From: a bacterium
Lineage (GTDB): Bacteria > CLD3 > SB21
DNA length: 36,991 nt
Direction: 5' to 3'
Assembly (NCBI GenBank): GCA_019695335.1
Contig: JAIBAF010000036.1
Location: 1 to 36,991, forward strand
Below the pieces are notes generated by a model, which searched no databases, was not told where the DNA came from, and saw only the letters and a program-made list of their open reading frames with translations. The position numbers and the translations under genes are program-made. This document shows positions 1 through 9,371 of the stretch, piece by piece; positions within the stretch are counted from its first letter, which is position 1; each line of letters starts with the position of its first letter.

Positions 1-1099
1 GAAGAAGAAATTCGATCAATGCAAGCGCTATTGTAAGCGCGATCAATGTAATGATCATTGATTCACTGAGAAATTGACGGATCAACATGGCCTTACGTGC
101 GCCCAGAACTTTCCTGACACCGACTTCCTTGGCTCGTTTGGCCGAACGCGCCGTTGCAAGATTCATGAAATTGATACACGCGATCAACAAAATGAAAATC
201 GAAATTGAACCGAGCACGTACATCAATGTCATGCTGCTGTTCGGTGAGAGATCGTTGGTAAAATCCGATTTGAGATGAATATCCGTGACGGGTTGAAGAA
301 AATGTGTTTTATGAAAACCCAAAGCAGCCAACTGTTCTTTGCCGTATTTATCAAGAAATGCCGGAAGTTTTGCTTCGAGCGCCGACGGATCCGTCCCGGG
401 TTGCAGCATGACATAGCTGAACATTACATTATTACCGGCCCATTGCTGCATCGTGTTGAAATAAGCGCCCATGCCATCGCTGCTCATCGACATGAAGAAT
501 CTCGCCTGGATGTGGGAATTAAAAACCGGTTTTCTGAAAACGCCTGTGACTTTATAATCGGTTTTACCTGAACGTGTCCCGATCGAAACGGTTTGATTGA
601 TCGGATCGATAGCTCCGAATAATTTTGCAGCCAATTCATCCATAAGTACAACCGTATTCGGTTCAGTCAATGCAGTAGCGGGATCACCACCAATAAATTC
701 ATATTTGAAAATTTTAAATACATCGGGATCGGCCAAAAGTCCGCCGCCTTCAAAAAAGCTTTCCGTTCCGCGCTGCATGAGATATTTCGAAATGCCCGGC
801 GCCCCCATTACCCGCGCCGATACCAAAACTTCCGGGAAATCACGTTTCATTGCGGCCGCCAACGGTGGCGGCGTTGTAGCCATACGACCGGTTCGTTCAG
901 CCGAACGAATTTCCGTCGTAACGCGATAGATGGAAGCGGCATTGTCATGATGCCGGTCGAAACTACTCTCGTCGCGGATATACAACACGATCAATAAACA
1001 ACACGTAATACCTATAGCCAAACCGGAAATATTGATCAAAGAATATGTTTTGTGCTTGATTAAGTTACGGAAAGCGATTTTTAAATAATTTTGAACCAT
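1..1099 (-). CDS. P1: FtsX/MacB-type ABC transporter permease, partial (C-terminal part beyond window)
   Basis: This is the N-terminal 366 residues of a permease; the reading frame runs open off the left edge. It begins MVQNYLKIAF at an ATG preceded by AAAGGAG. Visible parts are a first membrane helix (about residues 21-42), a MacB-like periplasmic core (about 45-285) with the motif TDIHLKS at 272-278, a second membrane helix (about 292-314), and the cytoplasmic motif KEVGVRKVLGA at 324-334 followed by a third helix. In this family that motif lies in the FtsX domain next to the ATPase contact. It is the most promoter-distal visible permease, 73 bases downstream of P2. The full-length paralogues here are about 800 residues, so the missing half should hold the second periplasmic domain and second FtsX domain. 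The substrate is unknown. The family call is secure. Confidence 0.92.
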   Translation of the reverse strand, partial: MVQNYLKIAFRNLIKHKTYSLINISGLAIGITCCLLIVLYIRDESSFDRHHDNAASIYRVTTEIRSAERTGRMATTPPPLAAAMKRDFPEVLVSARVMGAPGISKYLMQRGTESFFEGGGLLADPDVFKIFKYEFIGGDPATALTEPNTVVLMDELAAKLFGAIDPINQTVSIGTRSGKTDYKVTGVFRKPVFNSHIQARFFMSMSSDGMGAYFNTMQQWAGNNVMFSYVMLQPGTDPSALEAKLPAFLDKYGKEQLAALGFHKTHFLQPVTDIHLKSDFTNDLSPNSSMTLMYVLGSISIFILLIACINFMNLATARSAKRAKEVGVRKVLGARKAMLIRQFLSESMIITLIALTIALALIEFLL

Positions 1100-1172
1100 A
1101 CTTTCTCCTTTTACAACGCCAAGACGTAAAACAAAAAATTTTTTACCTCACATCTGACATTTGCGACTGCCT

Positions 1173-3587
1173 TTATTCATATTTTAAAGCATTGATCGGA
1201 TTGCCTGTTGCAGCGCGAAAAGCCTGGAAACTGACCGTTCCCAAAGCTATAACGACGGTAACAATTCCGGCAATAATAAATACAGCCGGGCCGATAGAAA
1301 TCCGGTACGCGAAATGATTCAACCAACTGTCCATCGCAAAATAAGCCAATGGCCACGCAACCAGATTGGCGAATACCACTAACCGGATAAATTCTTTAGA
1401 CATTAATCCGACAATATTTGTAATGGTTGCACCCATGACTTTCCGGATTCCGATTTCTTTCGTGCGCCGTTCGGCCATAAAAGCAGCAAGTCCGATCAAT
1501 CCCAGGCACGCGATGAACGTTCCTAATCCGGCAAAATATTCCAGCACTTGACTGAGTTGATCTTCGTTGCGGTACAATTGATCAAAATTTTCATCGATGA
1601 ATTGATAATTAAAAGGCACATCCGGATCGTATTCGGCCCAACGCTCTTTTAAGAATTCAAGCGTAGCCGGTATATTTTCAGGCCGAATCCGAATGGAAAA
1701 ATACCCGGAAAAATTCGGATTGACGGCGAAAACCATCGGCGCAATTTTTTCGCGCATCGATTCAAAATGAAAATCTTTGACGACTCCAACCACCCTTGAA
1801 CGGCGATTACCGAAATTGACGCGTTTATTCAGTGCGTCTTCATTCGAAGTCCATCCCAACGCTCTGACGGAAGATTCATTGAATATTACGGCCGCCGTAT
1901 CATCGGTGACAAATTCTTTCGAAAAATTACGCCCTGCAGCCATCGGCATGTCGTACGTATTCATATAATCATGATCGACCCAGACGTTGGCAATCCGGAA
2001 ATTAACCGGCTTCATTTCACCACCAGATTCTACCTGCATATTAAAACTGTCAAGTAATCGCCCCGATGGAAAACGACTGCAGGAAGCAACCGAAACGATA
2101 TTGGGATTTTGTTTCAATTGGTTTTTAACTTCTTCTTGTTTTCCACGAACACTTTGCGGAATCAAAACAGCCAGAACGTGATCCTGCTTGAAACCAAGGT
2201 CGGCTGTTCTGCAAAAATTAAGCTGGTTTTGAATAATTCCGATGCCGCACAATAATGCGATGGTAATCGAAAATTGTGTGATCACAAGCGTCGAGCGCAG
2301 CCAAGACGATCCTGAACCTTTGCTTAACTTACCTTTCAAAACCGTCACGGGCTCGAACGCTGACAGGAAAAATGCAGGATAGCTTCCCGAAATTAAACCG
2401 GTTAACAACGCAATCGCAACAATTGATGCCAGCATGAAATAATTATTTGTCGGATCGAGAGAGAGAGTTCTTCCGAAAAATGAATTAAAATACGGCAATG
2501 CAAGTTCAACTAGCCCGATAGCGAGAATCAGTGCAATAAAAGCCAATAAGATTGTTTCACTCAAAAATTGCCTGATCAGATCGTGCCGTCCGGCACCGAC
2601 TACTTTACGAACACCGACTTCACGTGACCGATCGGCAGCCTTTGCGGTCGATAAATTCATAAAATTGATACACGCAATGAGCAGAATAAAAAACGCTACC
2701 GCTGAAAAAATATACACGTAAAGAATATCGCCGTTGGGCTCGATCTCCGAATCCAAATGAGAATGCAAGTGAATATCCGTGATCGGTTGCACTTTGAGCA
2801 AAGTAAAAGCACTGGCTTTTGGGATGTTTGGGTTGAGAACCGGCACATGTTTGTCAATAAATTTGACCAACTGTTGTTCGAACTCACCGGGATCCATTCC
2901 TTCGGGTAACAACACGTACGTCGGATAATTATTGGAGCCAAAATTGGTCATGAGCGAGCCTTGAGGTAATACCGTCTGCAGCGTCACAAATGAACCGAGG
3001 ATATCAATATGAAAGTGAGAATTTTCAGGAATATCTTTGAGAATCCCAGTTACTTTCAGGTCAAGTTGGTCTTCGTAGTTAATAACTTTTCCTATCGGAT
3101 CGGTTTCTCCGAAATATTTCTGCGCCATCGATTCGGTAAGTACAATGCTGTTGGGCTCTTTCAACACATTGGCTCGATCCCCTTTTAATAATTCAAAACT
3201 AAAAATATTCAGTACATGTTCGTCAGCCCAGAAAAAACGATTTTCAATGAACGTCTGTTCGCCTATTTTTAGTTTTGTGTTAAAATCGCGAAGCAATTGC
3301 GCAACTTCGATTTGCGGGAAATCCGTTCGTAACATCGGAGCAAAAGGCGGCGCAATAGGTCCCAGCCATAAATTGAGCTGACCGTCCTGATTATAAAACT
3401 GACGCGAAACACGATAGATCCGGTCAGCGTTCGCATGGTACTTATCATAACTCAATTCATACTGGACAAACAGCAGGATGATCAAACAACTCGCCATACC
3501 GACGGCTAATCCAAGAACGTTGATCGTCGAATAAGTTTTATGTTTAAGCAGATTGCGAAATGCAATTTTAAGATAATTTTGAAACAT
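1173..3587 (-). CDS. P2: FtsX/MacB-type ABC transporter permease, two-FtsX-domain form
   Basis: An inner-membrane permease of 804 residues that should work with a separate ATPase to drive export or periplasmic mechanical work. Order of parts: helix about 20-42; MacB-like periplasmic core about 45-285 with TDIHLHS at 270-276; helix about 287-312; KEVGVRKV-type motif (REVGVRKVVGA) 322-332; helices about 345-365 and 383-410; helix about 433-453; second periplasmic domain about 455-680 with GVVKDFHFES near 601-610; helix 682-705; KEIGIRKVMGA 710-720; two last helices; C-terminus NPINALKYE. Classical MacB is about 650 residues with its own ATPase domain and four helices; this one lacks the ATPase but has the membrane module twice. 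Start ATG follows AAAGGAAAA. P2 belongs to the same subgroup as P1, P4 and P5. The exported substrate cannot be told from sequence. Confidence 0.94.
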   Translation of the reverse strand: MFQNYLKIAFRNLLKHKTYSTINVLGLAVGMASCLIILLFVQYELSYDKYHANADRIYRVSRQFYNQDGQLNLWLGPIAPPFAPMLRTDFPQIEVAQLLRDFNTKLKIGEQTFIENRFFWADEHVLNIFSFELLKGDRANVLKEPNSIVLTESMAQKYFGETDPIGKVINYEDQLDLKVTGILKDIPENSHFHIDILGSFVTLQTVLPQGSLMTNFGSNNYPTYVLLPEGMDPGEFEQQLVKFIDKHVPVLNPNIPKASAFTLLKVQPITDIHLHSHLDSEIEPNGDILYVYIFSAVAFFILLIACINFMNLSTAKAADRSREVGVRKVVGAGRHDLIRQFLSETILLAFIALILAIGLVELALPYFNSFFGRTLSLDPTNNYFMLASIVAIALLTGLISGSYPAFFLSAFEPVTVLKGKLSKGSGSSWLRSTLVITQFSITIALLCGIGIIQNQLNFCRTADLGFKQDHVLAVLIPQSVRGKQEEVKNQLKQNPNIVSVASCSRFPSGRLLDSFNMQVESGGEMKPVNFRIANVWVDHDYMNTYDMPMAAGRNFSKEFVTDDTAAVIFNESSVRALGWTSNEDALNKRVNFGNRRSRVVGVVKDFHFESMREKIAPMVFAVNPNFSGYFSIRIRPENIPATLEFLKERWAEYDPDVPFNYQFIDENFDQLYRNEDQLSQVLEYFAGLGTFIACLGLIGLAAFMAERRTKEIGIRKVMGATITNIVGLMSKEFIRLVVFANLVAWPLAYFAMDSWLNHFAYRISIGPAVFIIAGIVTVVIALGTVSFQAFRAATGNPINALKYE

Positions 3588-3613
3588 TAAATTTTCCTTT
3601 CGGCGATTCGGTA

Positions 3614-5980
3614 TTATTCGCTATTCTTTAATACTTCTGATAAGTTAATCGTTGCTACGTTCCATGATTGCCGGCTCACCGCTATGCCCGCTGTGACAAA
3701 AATGATTGCATTGGCCATGACAAAAGGCATCAGACCCGGTGAAAAATTACCGGTAAATTGTTTTACCTGACTTAATAAAAGCTGGATGCCGACGACGCTG
3801 AGTGTCGTCGCCAAAACACTTGCAATAAGCATGGAAATCAGAAATTCGCGATTGATTAATAATAAAATTTGACGGGATGATGCTCCGAGCATTTTGCGGA
3901 CCCCAACTTCTTTCAGATACCGCAAAAAATGCTGCGACGCCAATCCATATAATCCCAGGCATGCGATCAACAGAGCCATTCCTGCAACGTATCCGAATGT
4001 TCCCGATACCTTCGTAAAAGTTTGATAGAATCCGTCAAAAACTTCATTTTGAAAGAAGCGATTGATTACCACATTCGGAAAAAGATTTTTCCATAATTGA
4101 TCGATCTGAGCACCAACTTCCTTCCCGGTTCCCGGGGCAAACCGAATAGCAATACAAGTGAATTCATTGTCATTTGCCCTGAAAAACGCAGACGGATATG
4201 TTGCGCCTGTTCCGAATAATTTAAAATCATCTACTACGCCGACGATCGTATATTTTTTCTCACCGATACGAATCGTATAACCAAGAGCATCCGGTATATT
4301 TTGTTTTTCAATAAACGCTTCGTTGACGATAATCGAGTTCTCATCCTCTACGCGTTTTTCAGGATCGAAAAAACGCCCGGATTTTAAATTAAGTCCAAGC
4401 GCTTCCGGATAACCCGCGCCAACATCAAAACGGAAAATATTTTGTTTTTCTTCGGCGTTTCCGAATATCATTTCTTGCCGCATGGATTGGCCGATATGAT
4501 GAACAGAACCGGCGACCATCAATACATTAGGGTTTTTTACAATTTCATTTTTCAGAAGATCAAACTGCCGGCTCTCCGTCAGTTGTACGATCAGCGTCTG
4601 ATCAGGATTATATCCCCACGCAAAATGTTTCCATTGCTGAGCCGCCGTCAAGAGAACGACCGTTATAATGACCGCCAAAAATGCTAACACAAATTGGATC
4701 GCCAACAGCCCGCGGCGTAATACATTTTTGCTTACAAATTTTTGACGTCCTGCAAATATAATGACGGGTTTAAACGACGAAATATAAAACGCGGGATACA
4801 TCCCCGATCCTAAACCTGTAATCGCCAATAATCCGATCATCAATAGCCATAAACCGATATTGTTCGAGAAAGATACCAACGTTTTCAAGACCATAATATC
4901 GTTAAGCACAGGAACAAACAGTATTTCCGTCAACATCAATCCAACCGCTAAAGACAAAAAACAAAGCAAGAGATTTTCTGACATAAATTGTGCAATTAAT
5001 TGCTCGCGGCGGCCACCAAGTACTTTCCGAATGCCGATTTCTTTTAAGCGTCTGGAAACTCCCCCTAACGAAATATTGACAAAATTAAAACAAGACACGG
5101 CCATCATAACCAGTGCGATGAGCGAGAACATGATCGTCAAAACAGGATGAAGCGCTTCCGCTGGCCGATTGATAACGTCATAAGCATTGGATGACGGATG
5201 ACGGAGATTATCGAGTGTGAATGATTCGATCGGTGTATCTGGATTATTTGCATTGAAAAGCGAAACATATCGATTCAATTGTTGTGCCATAAAACTGGCA
5301 TCTTCTGACCGGCGCAACTGAATAAAAATTCCGTCCGTTTTTGTTTTCCAATCCTGTGATTTCAGAATTTCATGGACCGGATGATAACCTGTCAGAAAAT
5401 CGAATCGGAATCCGATATTATTTGGAAACGGTTCGGCCACGCCTGCAATTGAAAAACTTTCAGGCCGATCACTTATGATAAGCGACATCGTCCGGCCGAT
5501 CGGATCAAGACCGGGAAAGTATTTTTCAGCGGCATCGGCACTCAGGATGAGCGCGTTAGGATCTTTCAGCGCCGACGGATCGCCATATTTCAGAGGAAAA
5601 GTAAATACCTGAAAGAAATCGACGTCCGCATACGTCATGGTCTCATCAAAAACATTTTCTTTATAAAAAGCTTTGGCGCCTCCGCGCTGTATACGAATAG
5701 CATGTTCGACTTGTGGAAAATCGGTCAATAGTGCCGGTGCAATGGGCGCAGGCGCATCGCCCCATGTTTGAATCTCACCGCCGGTATTGGTTAGGTATTC
5801 GACTATGAAAATACGCTCGCCGTTTTTATGAAACCCATCCAACGTCCAGTAATTCTGAAGAAAAAGGAAAACAGTGATACTGCAACCGACCGCTACTGAC
5901 AAACCGACAATATTGATGACGGATACGGTTTTTTGCCTGAACAAATTCCGTAACGCAATTTTCAGATAATTTTTAAACAT
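3614..5980 (-). CDS. P3: divergent FtsX/MacB-type ABC transporter permease
   Basis: A permease of 788 residues with the same plan as its neighbours: helix about 20-41, periplasmic core, first FtsX domain with KEIGIRKVLGG at 313-323, second periplasmic domain, second FtsX domain with KEVGVRKMLGA at 690-700. It differs in several ways. The conserved DIHLHS segment before the second helix is missing; in its place is a stretch around DNLRHPSSNAYD (258-269). The C-terminus ends NLSEVLKNSE instead of the NPxxALKYE ending shared by P2 and P4-P10. Its second motif is followed by 88 residues rather than 84. It most resembles P10, the promoter-proximal permease. Start ATG follows GGAGAG. It may be a functionally distinct subclass or a diverging copy. 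The frame is intact, so it is not an obvious pseudogene. Confidence 0.93.
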   Translation of the reverse strand: MFKNYLKIALRNLFRQKTVSVINIVGLSVAVGCSITVFLFLQNYWTLDGFHKNGERIFIVEYLTNTGGEIQTWGDAPAPIAPALLTDFPQVEHAIRIQRGGAKAFYKENVFDETMTYADVDFFQVFTFPLKYGDPSALKDPNALILSADAAEKYFPGLDPIGRTMSLIISDRPESFSIAGVAEPFPNNIGFRFDFLTGYHPVHEILKSQDWKTKTDGIFIQLRRSEDASFMAQQLNRYVSLFNANNPDTPIESFTLDNLRHPSSNAYDVINRPAEALHPVLTIMFSLIALVMMAVSCFNFVNISLGGVSRRLKEIGIRKVLGGRREQLIAQFMSENLLLCFLSLAVGLMLTEILFVPVLNDIMVLKTLVSFSNNIGLWLLMIGLLAITGLGSGMYPAFYISSFKPVIIFAGRQKFVSKNVLRRGLLAIQFVLAFLAVIITVVLLTAAQQWKHFAWGYNPDQTLIVQLTESRQFDLLKNEIVKNPNVLMVAGSVHHIGQSMRQEMIFGNAEEKQNIFRFDVGAGYPEALGLNLKSGRFFDPEKRVEDENSIIVNEAFIEKQNIPDALGYTIRIGEKKYTIVGVVDDFKLFGTGATYPSAFFRANDNEFTCIAIRFAPGTGKEVGAQIDQLWKNLFPNVVINRFFQNEVFDGFYQTFTKVSGTFGYVAGMALLIACLGLYGLASQHFLRYLKEVGVRKMLGASSRQILLLINREFLISMLIASVLATTLSVVGIQLLLSQVKQFTGNFSPGLMPFVMANAIIFVTAGIAVSRQSWNVATINLSEVLKNSE

Positions 5981-6013
5981 TGGCTCTCCGGATTAATTAC
6001 ACACCTTTGCAAT

Positions 6014-6859
6014 TTACTTATTAAAAACTGCGGCAAGGCCGTAATTCATTGCTTCAGAAGGAACGGTAAAATGTCCTCCCTTATCAAAAACTCTTGTTGT
6101 CAATTTTAACTCGGAATAGTTTCTGCCCGTTATTTTTGTGATCATTGCTTTAACATTTTCAGGATGAAAATTTTCTCCTTCGTCTGATCCGAACGAAATA
6201 AACACATCAGCTTTTAATTCAGCGTTATTCTGGGAATACGTTTCTTCATCTTTGAATATTGCTTTGTTATCCCATGAAACTGTCGGACTGCTGATTATAT
6301 ATTTATTAAAAAGGCCGGTTTCTCTGAATAGAACATACGTTGCAAAAAGCCCGCCCATTGAATGACCTTCAATAACTCTGTTCTTTTTATCTGTTCTATA
6401 ATTTTTATCCACAAAAGGAATTAATTCTTTTTTTAAAAAGGCCAGAAACTGGCCGGCTTTTCCCGTTCTCTGATCCTCAGGAATTTGCGTCGGAGAATAA
6501 TCTCTCATCCTATTGTTTTTTCCTCCGGGACCGGAATTCAAGCTGCCATATCCAATTCCAACAATGATGATTTCCGGGATGTGTCCGCCCAATAAAAGAT
6601 GAGGTGTTACTCCGCAGGCAACAAAATAGGCTATATCACCATCCAGTACATAAAAAACGGGATAAGTTGAATTTGAAGAAGTGTAGCTTGCTGGAAGTTT
6701 AACATATAAGTTAAAAGTGTCCTTAACTTCTTTCGAGTTAAATAAATAATATTCTGCGTTTTGATTGACAAAAGAGTGTTCAACGGATATTTTTTGCGAT
6801 TGTGCGTTTAAATTCATCGCAACCATTAATGGGATTAAAAAAACCAGTTTTATTTTCAT
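6014..6859 (-). CDS. secreted alpha/beta hydrolase (esterase D / enterochelin-esterase-like)
   Basis: A predicted exported hydrolase of 281 residues. The N-terminus MKIKLVFLIPLMVAMNLNAQ is a typical signal peptide, which is why I start at 6859; an upstream ATG at 6886 would add nine residues in front of the signal. The fold call rests on the nucleophile elbow GHSMGG (Ser167), a candidate acid in GSDEGE (Asp226/Glu227) and a C-terminal His263 in KGGHF, plus YPVFYVLDGD near 66-75 as in the putative esterase family (PF00756). It sits in the permease operon between P4 and P3, so it is probably co-transcribed. Its base composition looks more AT-rich than the permeases around it, suggesting later insertion. 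The substrate is unknown; members of this family act on esters including siderophores, acyl-thioesters and sugar esters. Confidence 0.88.
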   Translation of the reverse strand: MKIKLVFLIPLMVAMNLNAQSQKISVEHSFVNQNAEYYLFNSKEVKDTFNLYVKLPASYTSSNSTYPVFYVLDGDIAYFVACGVTPHLLLGGHIPEIIIVGIGYGSLNSGPGGKNNRMRDYSPTQIPEDQRTGKAGQFLAFLKKELIPFVDKNYRTDKKNRVIEGHSMGGLFATYVLFRETGLFNKYIISSPTVSWDNKAIFKDEETYSQNNAELKADVFISFGSDEGENFHPENVKAMITKITGRNYSELKLTTRVFDKGGHFTVPSEAMNYGLAAVFNK

Positions 6860-6912
6860 TTTCTCTTTTAAGCGTTTGGCACTCATGGCAACACCGTGGC
6901 TGTTTTTAAATC

Positions 6913-9324
6913 TTACTCATACTTCAATGCGTCCACCGGATTCGCTTTAGCCGCTTTAAACGTAAGATGACTAACCGTTATCAAAGCGATGGCAAGGGCT
7001 ATGGCCGCTGATAATAGAAAACTGACTACGCCGATGTCGACTCTGTAAGCAAAATTATCCAGCCATTGACTCATTCCCCAATATGCCAAAGGCCATGCAA
7101 TGGCGTTGGCTGCAATCACCAAGAAACTGATTTCTTTGGTCATCAGGCTCAAAACACTCCCTATGGTCGCGCCTAATACTTTACGGATTCCGATTTCTTT
7201 TGTTCTCTGTTCCGTCGTAAATGCGACTAATCCGTATAAGCCCAAACACGCGATGAAAATAGCCAGCGATGAAAATATCCCAAAAATCGTTCCGAGTTTT
7301 TCTTCGGATTCATATTGACGATGGATCTCATCCTCCAGAAACTGATATTCGAAAGGGTGAGCCGGATCAAGCGCTGTCCAAGTTTTATTAATGAAATTAA
7401 GCGTCTCTTTAATATTGTTTTGCTTTAAACGAACGACTATGGTTTCATATTCATCAGACGGCATAATGTGAAATACGGCTGGTGCAATCTTTTCTCGAGC
7501 CGCCTTGTAATGAAAGTCATTGACCACGCCGATGATCATGCCTCTTTTGGGATTATTCTGACCATGCCCCAGCCACGCCAGTTGTTTCCCCAGAGCTTCT
7601 TCAGGCGAACCCCATCCAAAATCTTTAACAGCCGTTGAATTAATAATGAACATACTGCTGTCCGTCGGCAAATCCTGTGAAAAGTCTCTTCCTGCAGCAA
7701 AAGTAACTCCCAGCGTTTTAAAATAATCGAAATCCGTTTGGAACGTGTAAACACGTTTTCGATTGGCGGCATCGGTGATCCCTTCCGGCAATACACCGGT
7801 GGTCCACCAATTATCGCTGAATGGAAAAGTAAAAGCCAGCGTCGCTTGCGCGATATCGGGATTACGAAGCAATTCGCTCTTCAACGTCGCTGAGAACTGT
7901 TTGATTGTTCGCGTCAAAGGAATGGATACGACACTTTCTTTGTCAAACCCCTGTTTCATTTCCCGGACAAATTCTAGTTGGGAATGAACGATTAACGTTG
8001 CAAAAATGAGCCCGATCGAAATTGTAAATTGTGAAACGACCAGGATTTTACGAAATAAAGAGCCGGCGGATCCTTTCGAAAAAGTTCCTTTTATGAATTC
8101 AATCGGTGCAAAACGGGAAAGAAAAATAGCCGGATAACCGCCGGCAACCACTCCGATAATCAACGCAATGCCCAGAAAACTTAACATCGTTTCGATGTTT
8201 TCAAAGTAGTCGAAGGCGATATTTTTTGAAGATAAGGTATTGAAAATCGGTATGAACAATTCGACCAATCCTATTGCTATGACGAGCGAGATGGCCGCCA
8301 TAAGAATCGACTCGCTCAAGAATTGCCCGATTAACTGTGGCCGGCCTGCGCCAACCACTTTTCGCACGCCGATTTCTTTCAATCGTCGTTGCGATCTGGC
8401 CGTCGCTAAATTCATAAAATTAATACAAGCAATAATAATGATGAGGAAAGCAAGCACCGAGAAAAGATAAACGTACATAATCGGGCCTAATTGACCTTCT
8501 TGGTTTTCGAAATCCGAATGCAAATGGATATCGGTCAATGGCTGGAGAATCAGTCTAGGCATGGGATCATTCTCCATAGGCGGCACATGCGTTTTTACAA
8601 ATGCCGTAAATTTTTGTTCCAATTCGGATGCCGTAGTTGAAGGACCCAATAAAACGTAGGTATGAAATCCGAAATCCCACCATTCTTCCAAACGCCCTTT
8701 GCTCAAATTTGTAAACGGAATGATGAAGTCGGGGCGAAAATGTGATGTGTAAGGAATGTCGTTAAGAACCCCGGTTATTTTGAATTCGATTAGATTGCCT
8801 CTTAATTCGATGGCCAATGTTTTGCCGACGGGGGAAGTGTCTCCAAAATATTTCTGAGCACTGGATTTACTTAAAACTATAGAATGCAGATCGGCCAGCG
8901 CAGTTTCAGCATTTCCATCCGACAAACTAAAACTGAAAACCCGAAACAGTGAAGGATCGCTGTAAAAAAATCTTTTTTCATAAAAGCTGTTCTCACCTAC
9001 CTTGATCAGCACTTTGTCGTACGATGAAGTAACGCGTACAACTTCCTCAATTTCCGGAAATTCTTCTTTCATGGCAGGGCCGATCGGCGGAGAGGTTTGA
9101 GAATATTGTTTTGGTTGACCTTGTTCAATAAATTCAGAATTGACACGATAGATTTTGTCCGCTTTTTCATTGAATTGATCATAAGAACACTCATCGTTCA
9201 CAAACAGCAATATCAAAATGCAGCACGCTGTCCCAATGGCTAATCCGGTAATATTGATCGAAGAATAACCGGTGTGTTTCACCAGGCTTCTAATGGCTAC
9301 TTTCAGATAATTAAAAACCATCAT
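6913..9324 (-). CDS. P4: FtsX/MacB-type ABC transporter permease
   Basis: An inner-membrane permease of 803 residues. First helix about 22-43; periplasmic core to about 280 with TDIHLHS at 264-270; helix about 282-305; KEIGVRKVVGA at 316-326; helices about 338-360 and 380-403; helix about 426-446; second periplasmic domain about 450-675 with GVVNDFHYKAAREKIAP near 599-614; final FtsX domain with KEIGIRKVLGA at 709-719 and C-terminus NPVDALKYE. The second motif stands exactly 84 residues from the end, as in most of its paralogues. It begins with two ATG codons; the first (9324) is taken because AGAGAGGG lies just upstream, but the second is possible. It is closest in appearance to P5 (both have TSPPIGP after the first helix). 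It is followed by the embedded hydrolase gene. Confidence 0.94.
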   Translation of the reverse strand: MMVFNYLKVAIRSLVKHTGYSSINITGLAIGTACCILILLFVNDECSYDQFNEKADKIYRVNSEFIEQGQPKQYSQTSPPIGPAMKEEFPEIEEVVRVTSSYDKVLIKVGENSFYEKRFFYSDPSLFRVFSFSLSDGNAETALADLHSIVLSKSSAQKYFGDTSPVGKTLAIELRGNLIEFKITGVLNDIPYTSHFRPDFIIPFTNLSKGRLEEWWDFGFHTYVLLGPSTTASELEQKFTAFVKTHVPPMENDPMPRLILQPLTDIHLHSDFENQEGQLGPIMYVYLFSVLAFLIIIIACINFMNLATARSQRRLKEIGVRKVVGAGRPQLIGQFLSESILMAAISLVIAIGLVELFIPIFNTLSSKNIAFDYFENIETMLSFLGIALIIGVVAGGYPAIFLSRFAPIEFIKGTFSKGSAGSLFRKILVVSQFTISIGLIFATLIVHSQLEFVREMKQGFDKESVVSIPLTRTIKQFSATLKSELLRNPDIAQATLAFTFPFSDNWWTTGVLPEGITDAANRKRVYTFQTDFDYFKTLGVTFAAGRDFSQDLPTDSSMFIINSTAVKDFGWGSPEEALGKQLAWLGHGQNNPKRGMIIGVVNDFHYKAAREKIAPAVFHIMPSDEYETIVVRLKQNNIKETLNFINKTWTALDPAHPFEYQFLEDEIHRQYESEEKLGTIFGIFSSLAIFIACLGLYGLVAFTTEQRTKEIGIRKVLGATIGSVLSLMTKEISFLVIAANAIAWPLAYWGMSQWLDNFAYRVDIGVVSFLLSAAIALAIALITVSHLTFKAAKANPVDALKYE

Positions 9325-9371
9325 ACACCCTCTCTCGTAATAAAATTATGGATAATTGAAATTATATAATC

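Noticed and set aside
1100-1172. Hairpin-like TTTTAC...GTAAAA and an A6T6 run between P2 and P1, as a possible terminator
   Set aside because: The stem is short and AT-rich and not followed by a T-run in the direction of transcription; a strong Shine-Dalgarno for P1 follows at once.
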